From CAYNLK01 sp964398055 (lineage in GTDB: Bacteria > Chloroflexota > Anaerolineae > 4572-78 > J111), in contig CAYNLK010000030.1 of assembly GCA_964398055.1 (NCBI GenBank), forward strand, positions 1 to 64,000: a stretch of 64,000 nucleotides of DNA, given 5' to 3'. Shown here in pieces: positions 36,027 to 44,426 of this stretch (positions within the stretch are counted from its first letter, which is position 1; every line of letters starts with the position of its first letter). The notes below the pieces were generated by a model. It searched no databases, was not told the DNA's origin, and worked only from the letters and a program-made list of their open reading frames with translations. Both the position numbers and the translations under genes were made by a program.

Positions 36027-37685
36027 TTATTCGGCCGGCTCAAAATAGTAATATTGCGGTTGGCCGTGCGGGGTCGTCGCCGGCTTGATCTTGGGTGTAT
36101 AGGCATAGGTCATCAAACCGTGAGTGATCCAGACGGTCTGGGCCGCTTCGTCCCAAATCTTCTGCATCTCGATGTAGAGCTGTTCCCGTTCCTGCTCATC
36201 TACGGTAACCAACGCTTTGCGGTGCAGCTCGTCATACTGCTCGTTGCACCAGCTCTGCGTGTTCCACACCGTTACCTGGTCACACGTGAACCACATCGTT
36301 GCCCAGGCCGGGTCGGGATTCATCGAGTAGTTGCTGGTCAAGAGCTGGTTGTTCTCGACGGCCTCTTCGCCAAAGCTGGTGGACCAGTAGGCGCTGGATT
36401 CCATCGGGTTGAGTTCCAGGTTGATCCCCACCTCTTTCAGGTTCTGCTGGACGATCTCGGCCCAGGTACGGTACTCGGTGGTATCTTGCAGGTCAAGCCG
36501 CAAATCGAGCGTTTCCAGGCCGGCTTTGGCCAGATACTCTTTGGCCAGTTCCACGTTCCGTTCATAGCGCGGGGCATCCGCCCAATAACCGACCAGTCCG
36601 GGGGGAATCAGGGCGTATTCTTGTTCGGCCTGGCCCATGTAAGTGGCCGCCAGGATACTCGGCACGTCGATGGCATGAATGATCGCTTTGCGGACGTTGA
36701 TATCCTTCAGCTTGGGATGCTCAACGTTCATGGCAATCCAGCGATAGCGCAGCGAGGGTTTTTTCCAGACCAGGAAGTTGGGATCGGACTCAAACCGCTC
36801 CACCGAAGCCAGGCTGATCCGGGCCCAGTCGAGGTCGCCCGCTTCCAGGGCAACTTCGGCCACCTTGTCATCCTCGATGGGGATCAAATGGATCTCGTCC
36901 CAGACTGGCTCCGGGCCAAAGTAGTCGGGGTTCTTCTTGAGGATAACCTTCTCCTGGGGTCGCCACTCGGCAAACATGTAGGGGCCGCTGCCGATAATAT
37001 TTGTGGCAAACTTCTCCAGACCGACCTCTTCGACAAATTTCTTGGAGATAATAGTGCCGCTCTGGACCGGCAGGGTAGAATGCCACAGGGGGGCAAAAGG
37101 CTCTTTGAGGATGATTTTGCCGTTATACTTGTCGATGATCTCGACCCGGTCGAGGGCGGCCCAGTCGTCGGCGTAAGCTGCGTCCAGCTCGGGATCGATG
37201 AAACGCTCATAGGAGTATTTAACGTCTTCCGTAGTCACCTCGCCGTAGCCGTTGTGCCATTGAACGCCCTCTTTCAGCTTGAAGGTGACCTCCAGGCCGT
37301 CTTCCGACTGCTCGATCGACTCGACCAGATCGTTGCAAATCTCGTATGAGTTGGCGCAATAACGCACCAGGCCGCTCATCACGGAGTTGGCAACCATCGT
37401 GTCATTCTCCGAGATCTGGAAAGCGGGGTCCAGGTTTTGGATGTCGCCATACATCCGTACCCGCAGAATTTTAGGCCCGGCGGCCGCCGGCGCCGGCGCT
37501 TCAGTGGGAGCCGGCTCAGCAGCTGGCTCCTCCACGGCCGGTTCGGTAGGGGCGGCTGCGGCAGCCGGTTCTTCGGCCGGCTGTTCCGCGGCTGGTTGGG
37601 CCGGCTGAGGCGCTACGGGAGCGCAAGCCATAACCAACACGGTGATGACGATCAAACTTAACAACCACATCAGTCGCTTATTCAT
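36027..37685 (-). CDS. Peptide/amine ABC importer substrate-binding lipoprotein (DppA/OppA family 5)
   Basis: This 552-residue protein has a lipoprotein signal (MNKRLMWLLSLIVITVLVMAC) and an Ala/Pro/Glu-rich tether (about 22-75), then the SBP family-5 domain: LRVRMYGDIQNLDPAFQ, VTFKLKEGVQWHNG, IIGSGPYMFAEWRPQEKVILKKNPDYFG and KDINVRKAIIHAID. GGAG lies upstream of the ATG. Family-5 proteins bind peptides, opines, nickel chelates or sugars. Here the gene follows an MttB-like methyltransferase, so a methylated amine or betaine-type ligand is a reasonable guess but not shown. Confidence 0.93.
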   Translation of the reverse strand: MNKRLMWLLSLIVITVLVMACAPVAPQPAQPAAEQPAEEPAAAAAPTEPAVEEPAAEPAPTEAPAPAAAGPKILRVRMYGDIQNLDPAFQISENDTMVANSVMSGLVRYCANSYEICNDLVESIEQSEDGLEVTFKLKEGVQWHNGYGEVTTEDVKYSYERFIDPELDAAYADDWAALDRVEIIDKYNGKIILKEPFAPLWHSTLPVQSGTIISKKFVEEVGLEKFATNIIGSGPYMFAEWRPQEKVILKKNPDYFGPEPVWDEIHLIPIEDDKVAEVALEAGDLDWARISLASVERFESDPNFLVWKKPSLRYRWIAMNVEHPKLKDINVRKAIIHAIDVPSILAATYMGQAEQEYALIPPGLVGYWADAPRYERNVELAKEYLAKAGLETLDLRLDLQDTTEYRTWAEIVQQNLKEVGINLELNPMESSAYWSTSFGEEAVENNQLLTSNYSMNPDPAWATMWFTCDQVTVWNTQSWCNEQYDELHRKALVTVDEQEREQLYIEMQKIWDEAAQTVWITHGLMTYAYTPKIKPATTPHGQPQYYYFEPAE

Positions 37686-37746
37686 TTCTACTTCTCCTCT
37701 CTGGGAAGCAAGATTTCAATTAAATAAAAAACAATCGGTAGAGTCT

Positions 37747-37797
37747 AAAACGTGAAACGTGAAAATTTACGTATTACATTTTACGTTTCAAATCGTT
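37747..37797. repeat. Heptamer-phased inverted repeat (ACGTGAA/TTTACGT)
   Basis: AAAACGTGAAACGTGAAAATTTACG is followed after a short loop by ATTTTACGTTTCAAATCGTTT, giving two arms that pair in 7-bp steps (described here in pieces: ACGTGAA copies left, TTTACGT and TTCAAATCGT right). It lies between the second MttB-like gene and the binding-protein gene. Confidence 0.65.
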
Positions 37798-37816
37798 TGG
37801 TCGATAACATCACCTC

Positions 37817-39265
37817 CTATCTGGCTCGATCTTTGATCAGTTCTCGCCGCGCCCGCTCGATGATCTGGGTCAGGTGTTGGCTAACAGCCTCAGGCAACGG
37901 CTCCACCTGGTGAGTTGCCAGGATCTCCCTGGCCCTGGCTCCGGCTCTGGCCACAACCCCTTCTCCGCCGCCGGTAGAACCGCTTTCCCGTTCACTGAGG
38001 CGCGGCAGCCAGAGGGCGCCCCGGCGCATCTGGGTCACAGTGTGCTCTTCGGCCAAAAAGACGCCGTCGCCGGGGATAACCTGCCGCATCACTTCTAACG
38101 CCAACGACTCTTCATCGACGGCCACGCCGCCAACCACGTGCTTGAGCAGGCCAATCATCTCGTCATCAATGACGGCGACCTCCAGGCCGCCAGCCAGGCC
38201 GCTATCCAGAGTCCCCACACCTGACATAATATCCACCCCGGCCAGGGCCGGCATAAAGGCGTTTGTCAGGCGCTCGTAGGCAAATTGGGGATCCAGCCGG
38301 CTGGCGCTGGTGCAGAAGCCATAGGCGTCGGCGGGCAGGCCCAGCCGGTGAGCCAGTTGGCCGGCGCAGGCCCCCGCCAGGCCGACCTCCGGCCCACCCC
38401 ATGACGACATCGCCGTGCGCAGATCGATGGGATTGATACGGGCGCAGTAGACAACCGGGGCACCGGCTCTGGCCGCCGCGGCGATCACAAAACTGGCCAG
38501 CACCTCGGCATGTTGTTGGGCCAGCGCCCCGGCCAGGGTGATGGGGCCGGTCGCGCCCAACGATGGGGCCGGCAGCGAGTGAAAGCCGGCGCCCGACTCG
38601 GCAATGGCGATGATCGCGGCGGTAACATCCGCGGTAAAGATCAAGGGGCTAACCGGTGAAACAGCTATCGACATCGTGGGCCGCCGGCGAAATTGCTCCA
38701 GACCGCCGCAGCAGGCCGCGGCCAGTTCGATCATAAAGGGGACCTGTTCCGGTTTGTCCACGGCGGCGCACATCACCGGCTTGCGGCTATGGCGTAAGGT
38801 CGCCTCGGTTGAGACAATGGCCAACAATTCAGGCGGGACATCCTCCGGCCCAAAGAGCGGCATCACCACATCGACATTGGGCAAAGCGTCCAGCAGGCGA
38901 GTCATCTCGACGACATCTTGCAGCCGGGCCGGGCGGCGCTCGCCGCTGTTCAGGTCGTGGACAAAGGGGGGGCCGCCGCCGTTGTGGAAGCGAATCTGCC
39001 CGTTGCCGAGGCTGAAGGCAGGATTTCCCTGCATGGTCAGGAACTCGGTATAAGGCGTAACGTTGGCCAAGGCCCACTCCACCACCTGGCGAGGGATCAG
39101 GACGCGCTCATTTTTTACGTAGCAGCCGTGTCCGTGGAGCATCTCCTGCGCGGCAGGGTGTTGGAGTGATATGCCGACCTCGGCCAGCAGGCGATAGGCG
39201 GTCTCCTCGATTCTGGTGAGCGATTCTTCCGAAAGGATATCGAGCTGCAGTCGCTTTTGGGGCAT
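37817..39265 (-). CDS. MttB-superfamily methyltransferase, non-pyrrolysine (second paralogue)
   Basis: This 482-residue MttB-type protein is a distant paralogue of the one at 7805-9253. They share the ladder LAEVGI, FHNGGGPPFVHDL(N/D)SG, SIAVSPVSPL, ALAQQHAEVLAS and ALAGVDIMSGVGTL. There is no in-frame amber codon, so no pyrrolysine. GGAGGT precedes the ATG by eight bases. It is the first gene of a five-gene block with a complete family-5 ABC importer on the same strand, which suggests uptake and demethylation of one compound. No corrinoid protein lies nearby, so either a shared one is used or this member has a different chemistry. Confidence 0.83.
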   Translation of the reverse strand: MPQKRLQLDILSEESLTRIEETAYRLLAEVGISLQHPAAQEMLHGHGCYVKNERVLIPRQVVEWALANVTPYTEFLTMQGNPAFSLGNGQIRFHNGGGPPFVHDLNSGERRPARLQDVVEMTRLLDALPNVDVVMPLFGPEDVPPELLAIVSTEATLRHSRKPVMCAAVDKPEQVPFMIELAAACCGGLEQFRRRPTMSIAVSPVSPLIFTADVTAAIIAIAESGAGFHSLPAPSLGATGPITLAGALAQQHAEVLASFVIAAAARAGAPVVYCARINPIDLRTAMSSWGGPEVGLAGACAGQLAHRLGLPADAYGFCTSASRLDPQFAYERLTNAFMPALAGVDIMSGVGTLDSGLAGGLEVAVIDDEMIGLLKHVVGGVAVDEESLALEVMRQVIPGDGVFLAEEHTVTQMRRGALWLPRLSERESGSTGGGEGVVARAGARAREILATHQVEPLPEAVSQHLTQIIERARRELIKDRAR

Positions 39266-39329
39266 ACTACTTTACCTCCGTTGGCAAGAGCGAGTTTACT
39301 CTTTTATTGTTGATTGGGTGAATATTTCT

Positions 39330-39357
39330 ATTATAGATAGAACTGCTGAGGCGTCAA
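39330..39357 (-). promoter_or_regulatory. Promoter of the MttB-ABC importer operon
   Basis: On the minus strand TTGACG (39357-39352) and TATAAT (39335-39330) are 16 bp apart, giving a leader of about 55 bases to the methyltransferase ATG. No operator palindrome was obvious. The rest of the spacer to 39438 shows nothing else. Confidence 0.65.
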
Positions 39358-39438
39358 TCAAACCCTTAGCATAATTGCGCCAGGCAACCGAAGATCATAG
39401 CAGGCTCAGGCATGTCATTGTAGTAACATTAGCTGAAC

Positions 39439-41313
39439 TCACCTGGACAACCGCCTGGCAGGGGTTTCGTTTCCAAAACTTTCAATATAAGCCAAAGACT
39501 GGTGTCGAAAATAGGTATTATACAACTCGGCGTAATGGCCACCCTGAGCCAGCAGCGAGGCGTGGGCGCCCTCTTCGATGATCCGGCCGTGGTCCATCAC
39601 GATGATCCGGCCGACGTTTTTGACCGTGGACAGGCGGTGAGCAATGACGATGGCGGTGCGATCCCGCATCACCGTATCCAGCCCCTCCTGAATTTGGGCC
39701 TCGGTGAAGGGGTCCACGCTGGCCGTGGCTTCGTCCAAAATGAAGATGGCCGGGTCTTTGAGCAACACCCGGGCCAGGGCCACCAACTGCCGCTGGCCCA
39801 ACGACAGGCTGGCCCCTCGTTCGCCCACATCGGTCTCCAGACCGTGGGGCAGGTCGGCCAGCCACTCGCCCTGACTGAGGCCCATCGCCGCCTGGCAGAC
39901 CTCCTCCTCCGTTGCCTCAGGGCGGCTGTAACGGATATTCTCGGCTACCGTGCCGGAAAAGAGAAAGGGCGTTTGGGAAACCAACCCCAGGTGACGGCGA
40001 TATTGGGTCAGATCGAGCCGGCGAATATCCCGGTCATCGATCAACAACTGGCCGCCCTGAAATTCGTAGAAACGGGTGACCAGCTTGATGATGCTGCTCT
40101 TGCCCGCGCCGGTATGACCAACCAGGGCAATAGTTTCGCGGGGCGCAATGGTCAGCGAGAAATCGGGCAGCACGATTTCTTTATCGGTATAACTGAAGTG
40201 GATGTGGCGAAATTCAATTTTACCCTGGAGGCTGGCCTCATTCCCCCGCCCCTGTTTTGTGGCGGAGAGGGGCAGGTCGACCGGCTCGGCGGCTATTTGC
40301 ACCACCTTTGGTTCGGCATCGATCAGGGCGAAGACCCGCTCGGCAGCCGACAGCCCATCCTGAAACTGGCTCCAAAAAGAGGCGATGCTGATCAACGGGA
40401 ACCAGAAGAAACCAACCGACTGCATGAACAGGTACCACTGGCCAGGCTCAACCAGGCCATTACGCACGCTCAGGCCGCCGGTGTAGATCAACACCGCCAC
40501 CCCAAAACCGGACGAAGCGCCCAAAATCGGAAAGATGGTGTTGAGGGTCAGGCCACGGCGCAGCCCCACCCGGTAACCTTGCCGGTTGTTGGCCGAAAAG
40601 GTCCGGTAGATGGCCGCTTCCTGGCGAAAACTTTTGGCCACCATGATCCCGCTGATCGACTCCTGGATTTGGGCGTTGATGGTGGCCGTGACCCGGCGGG
40701 CATCGAGGGTGACTCGCCGGGCGATCCGCCGAAAGCTAAGCGCCACCCAGACCGCAATCGGGGCAAAAGCCCACAATAGCAACGTCAGCCAGACGTTGAT
40801 GGTCAACAGCCAGATCGACAGCAACAACACGACCATAATCTGACCGAGCAGGTTGGTGGTCAGATTGACCACTTCGGCAAAGTCCTGGGTGTCGGAGGTG
40901 ACCCGGCTGACGATTTTGCCGGTGGGATGCTCGTCAAAAAAGGAGAGATCATGCCGGATGGTGGCGTTGAAGACATCCTCGCGAAGCTGGAGGACCACGT
41001 CGCCCACCACTCTGGCCGAGAACCACTGCTGGATAAAGTTGAAAAACCAGTTAGCCACGCCCAACAGCAGCACGCCGCCGGTCAGCAGCAAAATAGCAGT
41101 AGTGGAAGGGTTTTGGGCCAACAAGTCGAGCGCCTCGGCAATGAGAATCGGCCCGCCGGTACCGGCGACGGCGAAAAGGGTAATGCTAACGCCAACCACG
41201 GCCATCTGCCGGCCGTGGGGCCGGAAATAGCTGACGATCCGGCGTAGTAATTCCCGGTCGCTATAAGTTCGGTCGTATGCCTCGGTTTCGAGGCCGTCCA
41301 GAATAAAGCCCAT
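39439..41313 (-). CDS. ABC exporter half-transporter (MsbA/LmrA type), subunit 2
   Basis: This 624-residue type-IV exporter half has six membrane segments (about 40-330), the coupling-helix region ATINAQIQESISGIMVAKSF, Walker A GHTGAGKSS, signature LSLGQRQLVALARVL and Walker B IFILDEATASVDP. The signature reads LSLGQ rather than LSGGQ. It probably pairs with the half encoded at 41869-43626 as a heterodimer exporting lipids, peptides or drugs. A four-helix-bundle gene and repeats intervene, yet both halves keep the same strand and order expected of an operon. Confidence 0.93.
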   Translation of the reverse strand: MGFILDGLETEAYDRTYSDRELLRRIVSYFRPHGRQMAVVGVSITLFAVAGTGGPILIAEALDLLAQNPSTTAILLLTGGVLLLGVANWFFNFIQQWFSARVVGDVVLQLREDVFNATIRHDLSFFDEHPTGKIVSRVTSDTQDFAEVVNLTTNLLGQIMVVLLLSIWLLTINVWLTLLLWAFAPIAVWVALSFRRIARRVTLDARRVTATINAQIQESISGIMVAKSFRQEAAIYRTFSANNRQGYRVGLRRGLTLNTIFPILGASSGFGVAVLIYTGGLSVRNGLVEPGQWYLFMQSVGFFWFPLISIASFWSQFQDGLSAAERVFALIDAEPKVVQIAAEPVDLPLSATKQGRGNEASLQGKIEFRHIHFSYTDKEIVLPDFSLTIAPRETIALVGHTGAGKSSIIKLVTRFYEFQGGQLLIDDRDIRRLDLTQYRRHLGLVSQTPFLFSGTVAENIRYSRPEATEEEVCQAAMGLSQGEWLADLPHGLETDVGERGASLSLGQRQLVALARVLLKDPAIFILDEATASVDPFTEAQIQEGLDTVMRDRTAIVIAHRLSTVKNVGRIIVMDHGRIIEEGAHASLLAQGGHYAELYNTYFRHQSLAYIESFGNETPARRLSR

Positions 41314-41323
41314 AGAATCCTCC

Positions 41324-41355
41324 AGGAGTAGGGAGCAGGCAGTAAGGAGTAGGAA
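41324..41355. repeat. Heptamer repeat, short arm (GGAGTAG type)
   Basis: On the plus strand AGGAGTA-GGGAGCA-GGCAGTA-AGGAGTA gives about four imperfect 7-bp units. They are in inverted orientation to the large TACTCCY array at 41734-41876. The two arms flank the four-helix-bundle gene. Confidence 0.8.
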
Positions 41356-41364
41356 AGCGTTGCA

Positions 41365-41727
41365 TTATTGGCGGCGCTTGGTACTGCTGATAAGGCCGTT
41401 GAGCAGGCGGCCTACTGTTTCGGCCTGGCTCATCAAATCTCCATTCGAGGCAACGTATTCCAAATCCCTTGATAAGATGAAAAAATATTTGAGTTCTTCC
41501 AGGGAACCTTCGGCAGTATTATAGAACCGAATCTTGTCTTGAAGTCCATATCGCTTGAAACCCTCGGCAATGTTGGCCGGGATCGATACTGCTGCCCGGC
41601 GCATCTGGGTCACCATGCCAAACTTCTCCTCACCCGGAAATTCTTTGGTAACTCGATAAACACTCAATACCAACTTATGCGCCTCTTGCCATACCTCCAA
41701 CTGTTCAAAACGATCTATCTTCCCCAT
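41365..41727 (-). CDS. Four-helix-bundle protein (S23/23S-rRNA-IVS-protein family)
   Basis: This 120-residue protein has the family pattern: FEQLEVWQEAHKLVLSVYRVTKEFP, then QMRRAAVSIPANIAEGFKRYG, then FYNTAEGSLEELKYFFILSRDLEY. Relatives are encoded in intervening sequences of 23S rRNA genes and as free genes of unknown function, and share a fold with the accessory protein of diversity-generating retroelements. No reverse transcriptase is nearby. The gene sits between two ABC exporter halves on the same strand. Inverted heptamer arrays flank it (41324-41355 and 41734-41876), which looks like an inserted cassette. GGAGG from the array provides its Shine-Dalgarno. Confidence 0.87.
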   Translation of the reverse strand: MGKIDRFEQLEVWQEAHKLVLSVYRVTKEFPGEEKFGMVTQMRRAAVSIPANIAEGFKRYGLQDKIRFYNTAEGSLEELKYFFILSRDLEYVASNGDLMSQAETVGRLLNGLISSTKRRQ

Positions 41728-41733
41728 CTTCCT

Positions 41734-41876
41734 CCCTACTCCTTACTCCTTACTCCTTACTCCCTACTCCTTACTCCCTACTCCCTACTCCTTACTCCTT
41801 ACTCCCTACTCCCTACTCCCTACTCCTTACTCCCTACTCCTTACTCCCTACTCCTTACTCCCTACTCCTTACTCCT
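41734..41876. repeat. Large heptamer array (about 20 x TACTCCT/TACTCCC)
   Basis: About twenty head-to-tail 7-bp units, alternating TTACTCC and CTACTCC, fill the spacer. The right end overlaps the last codons and the TAA stop of the ABC exporter gene at 41869. On the transcribed (minus) strand the units read GGAGTAA/GGAGTAG, that is, a ladder of Shine-Dalgarno-like cores leading to the four-helix-bundle ATG. A plus-strand frame rich in LLTPYS arises only from this array. Confidence 0.93.
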
Positions 41877-43626
41877 CATATCTGGCAAAAATTCTCTGAT
41901 AATCGGGGCTGCGGGCCAGCAGCTCCTCGTGCGTGCCCTGGTCCACCAGCTCACCCCGGCGCAGCACCAGAATATGGTCGGCCCAGCGGATCTGGCTGAG
42001 CCGGTGGGTGATGAGAAAGGTGGTCCGCTGGCGGCTGATCTGGCGCATCGCCCGTTGAATCTGGTCCTCGGTGGCGCTGTCGATGGCGCTGGTGCTGTCG
42101 TCCAAAACCAGGATGCGGGGATCGGTTAAAAAGGCCCGGGCAATGGCGATGCGCTGCCGCTGGCCGCCGGAGAGGGTTACCCCCCGCTCACCGATCTCAG
42201 TTTGGTAACCGTCGTTGAAGCTCATAATGAAATCGTGGGCCTGGGCCTGCCGGGCCGCCTGTTCGATGGCTTCAGGCGTGGCCTCGGCGCAGCCAAAGGC
42301 AATGTTCTCGGCAATGGTGCCGGAGAATAGGAAAACATCCTGCTCGATAGTCGAAATCTGGGAACGGAGCGACTCCAGGCTCCAGTCCCGCACCTCGGTC
42401 CGGTCGATCAGCACCCGGCCGCTATCGGCGTCGAAGATGCGGTTGATCAGCCGGGTCAGGCTGGTTTTGCCGGAGCCGGTCTGGCCCACAATGGCAATCG
42501 TCTGGCCAGCCGGAGCGGTAAAGCTGACATTCTTGAGCACCGGGCTGCCGTTGTAGCTGAAGGTGACGTTATCAAAAATCACTTCGCCCTCAAGCGGCCG
42601 GCTGAGACCGGCTTCGTTTTGATCCAGCTCGGTCTCAGTTTTGATCAGGTTCAAAATGCGCTCGCCGCTGGCAATACCCAACTGGACCAGATTAAATGAG
42701 AAAATGGAGATGAAGGTAACAAAGCGGAACAGCCCCATCAAGCCCATAAAGGTGACCACTTCGCCCAGGGTCAGGTAGCCGGCGCGCCAGCTCAGGATCG
42801 CTTGCAGAAAACCACCGGCCCAGGCAATACTGAACATCAACATCGGCAGGTAACGGGCTTGAATCTCACCCTCGCGCACAAAGTAATTCCGATAAACCCG
42901 GGCGTTCTGGGTGAACTTCTCCCATTCGTACCGCTCCTGCACATTGGCCTTGACCACTTCAATCCCGGCGATGGCCTCGGTTAGCCCGGCATTCATCACG
43001 CCGAACTGCTCCCGTAAAGCAATGCTGACCGTTTTGAGTTGGCGGTTGTAATCGGCCAGAGTGATGGCGAACAACACCAGAAAAATGGTGGGGGCCAGCA
43101 GCAGTTCAAGGCGAATTTGAGCGATCAGGATAAACGGCGCAAAAATGGCCATGGCCGAGTCGATGATTAAACTCAGACCGGGGCTAATCATAAAGTTGAG
43201 GGCGCGCACGTCGTTGGTAGCCCGGGCCATAATATCGCCGATGCGCTGCCGGCCGTGGAAGGTCTGGCTTTTGCCCAGCAGGCTCAGGTATAACTCATCG
43301 CGGGTATCCCGTTCCAGACGCTGGGCCAGGAATTCGCCGGCGTAATTGCGCATTAAACCGCTAGCGCCCTGGGTCAGGGCGGCTCCTACCGCCCCAAAAG
43401 CCAGCCAGAGCAGGGCCGTCGTTTCCCACTGCGGTGAAGTAATCAAATCAAAGGCCCGGCCGACAAAAACCTGGATATAACTATAGGCAAAGTTGTTGAC
43501 AACAGCCATCACCAGCATCGCTAATGGCAGCAGCGGATAACGGGCCACGTGGGACACAATCCAGCGCACCGGGCTGGCGCGGTGATAGGGGTATTCGTTG
43601 GCAATGGTGAATTCGCGTTTAGACAT
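41869..43626 (-). CDS. ABC exporter half-transporter (MsbA/LmrA type), subunit 1
   Basis: This 585-residue exporter half has six membrane segments (about 25-310), Walker A GQTGSGKTS, a canonical signature LSGGQRQRIAIARAF, Walker B ILVLDDSTSAID and the switch region ITHRLSQIRWAD. The Walker B catalytic position is Asp-Asp rather than Asp-Glu (LDDST), which often marks the degenerate site of heterodimeric exporters. This fits pairing with the half at 39439-41313, whose own signature is LSLGQ. The stop codon lies inside the heptamer array. Confidence 0.93.
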   Translation of the reverse strand: MSKREFTIANEYPYHRASPVRWIVSHVARYPLLPLAMLVMAVVNNFAYSYIQVFVGRAFDLITSPQWETTALLWLAFGAVGAALTQGASGLMRNYAGEFLAQRLERDTRDELYLSLLGKSQTFHGRQRIGDIMARATNDVRALNFMISPGLSLIIDSAMAIFAPFILIAQIRLELLLAPTIFLVLFAITLADYNRQLKTVSIALREQFGVMNAGLTEAIAGIEVVKANVQERYEWEKFTQNARVYRNYFVREGEIQARYLPMLMFSIAWAGGFLQAILSWRAGYLTLGEVVTFMGLMGLFRFVTFISIFSFNLVQLGIASGERILNLIKTETELDQNEAGLSRPLEGEVIFDNVTFSYNGSPVLKNVSFTAPAGQTIAIVGQTGSGKTSLTRLINRIFDADSGRVLIDRTEVRDWSLESLRSQISTIEQDVFLFSGTIAENIAFGCAEATPEAIEQAARQAQAHDFIMSFNDGYQTEIGERGVTLSGGQRQRIAIARAFLTDPRILVLDDSTSAIDSATEDQIQRAMRQISRQRTTFLITHRLSQIRWADHILVLRRGELVDQGTHEELLARSPDYQRIFARYEE

Positions 43627-43718
43627 AAGAGCATCACGTCGAACGTGTCAACGGTAGAACGTCCAACACCAATTTCTCTTCATTATCTTCTTTTTAATAG
43701 TTGCGGCAAAAAATCATC

Positions 43719-43807
43719 GCTGAAGTCGCTGAACAGTGCTGAGGCCGCTGAGGTTTCTATTTGCGTGCAGTTTCGTATACAGGAACACTGATATCAGCGT
43801 TATCAGC
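43719..43807. repeat. Phased inverted repeat (CGCTGA/TCAGCG family)
   Basis: CGCTGAAGT, CGCTGAAC, TGCTGAGG and CGCTGAGG on the left are answered by CACTGATATCAGCG and TTATCAGC on the right. The element fills the spacer between the FtsB-like gene and the ABC exporter gene and is one more member of the 7-9-bp phased repeats in this window. The preceding 90 bases (43627-43718) show nothing else. Confidence 0.65.
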
Positions 43808-43823
43808 CCGCCTTGCAGCGGAC

Positions 43824-44300
43824 TCAGCGATAGGGGACGTCAACCGCGACCTGGTCGGTGGTCTCAACCTGCGGGAGCGAGGGGAGAGGCAAATCAATCT
43901 GGTCGCCAAAAAAAAGTAACCACCAGGCCTCAGCCGGGGTTTGGGCAGTCCGTTGAAAACTAACCTGGGTTGTGACCGGAGCAGGTTGGCTGAGCGTTAC
44001 AGCCAGGGTTGGCAGCACCACAATGACCGTTTCGCCGGGTTTGGCCCATTTCAATTCATTGCGGGCGACCTCTTCGACAAAGAGGTCACTGGCCACGTAG
44101 GTTCGCCGGGCCAGTAATTTGGCCTGATGTTGGCGCATCGCCTCGACCTCTTGGCCGAGCCGGTAAGCTTCGCGCTGCACCCGGTAGTTGGCCGCGGCGC
44201 GACGCCCCAGATCAATGATCAGAAAGATCGAGATCGATAAGGCGATGATCGCCACAAATTGGGCCAGCGGCAATTTTGAACCGGCTCGCTTCTTTTTCAC
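43824..44300 (-). CDS. FtsB/DivIC-like septum formation protein
   Basis: This 158-residue protein has a basic N-terminus, one membrane segment (about 14-30, FVAIIALSISIFLIIDL), a coiled coil (about 38-62) and a DivIC-type end of the coil (FVEEVARNELKWAKPGETVIVVLP). The last 60 residues are an extension with Trp-Trp and Pro. It should act with FtsL and FtsQ-like proteins at the septum. It lies on the same strand as the FHA-winged-helix gene, 126 bases downstream of it. Confidence 0.82.
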   Translation of the reverse strand: MKKKRAGSKLPLAQFVAIIALSISIFLIIDLGRRAAANYRVQREAYRLGQEVEAMRQHQAKLLARRTYVASDLFVEEVARNELKWAKPGETVIVVLPTLAVTLSQPAPVTTQVSFQRTAQTPAEAWWLLFFGDQIDLPLPSLPQVETTDQVAVDVPYR

Positions 44301-44426
44301 ACCGTGGGTTCTCCCAAGCGTTTCATCGTGGCGGCAGGTATGCCGGAAATAGTGAATGTATGCTCATCATACAATAAGCCGGGCTATCTGTCAACCAATT
44401 TATGTAAACTATCTGTTGGACGTCAA

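Noticed and set aside
36054..37349. A 431-codon plus-strand frame opposite the family-5 binding-protein gene
   Set aside because: The minus-strand product is a clear lipoprotein family member; the antisense frame is open because of GC-rich codon bias and has no recognisable domain.
39502..40779. A 425-codon plus-strand frame opposite an ABC exporter gene
   Set aside because: It is antisense to a full ABC transporter with all motifs and shows no protein signature of its own.
41365..41727. Diversity-generating retroelement accessory protein (Avd)
   Set aside because: The fold is related, but no reverse transcriptase, template repeat or variable repeat was seen within the window.
41734..41876. 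Possible CRISPR array
   Set aside because: Units are 7 bp with no spacers, and no cas genes are present.
41539..42129. Plus-strand frame encoding repeated LLTPYS units
   Set aside because: It is produced by translating the TACTCCY heptamer array and the antisense of two genes; there is no start context and no independent support.
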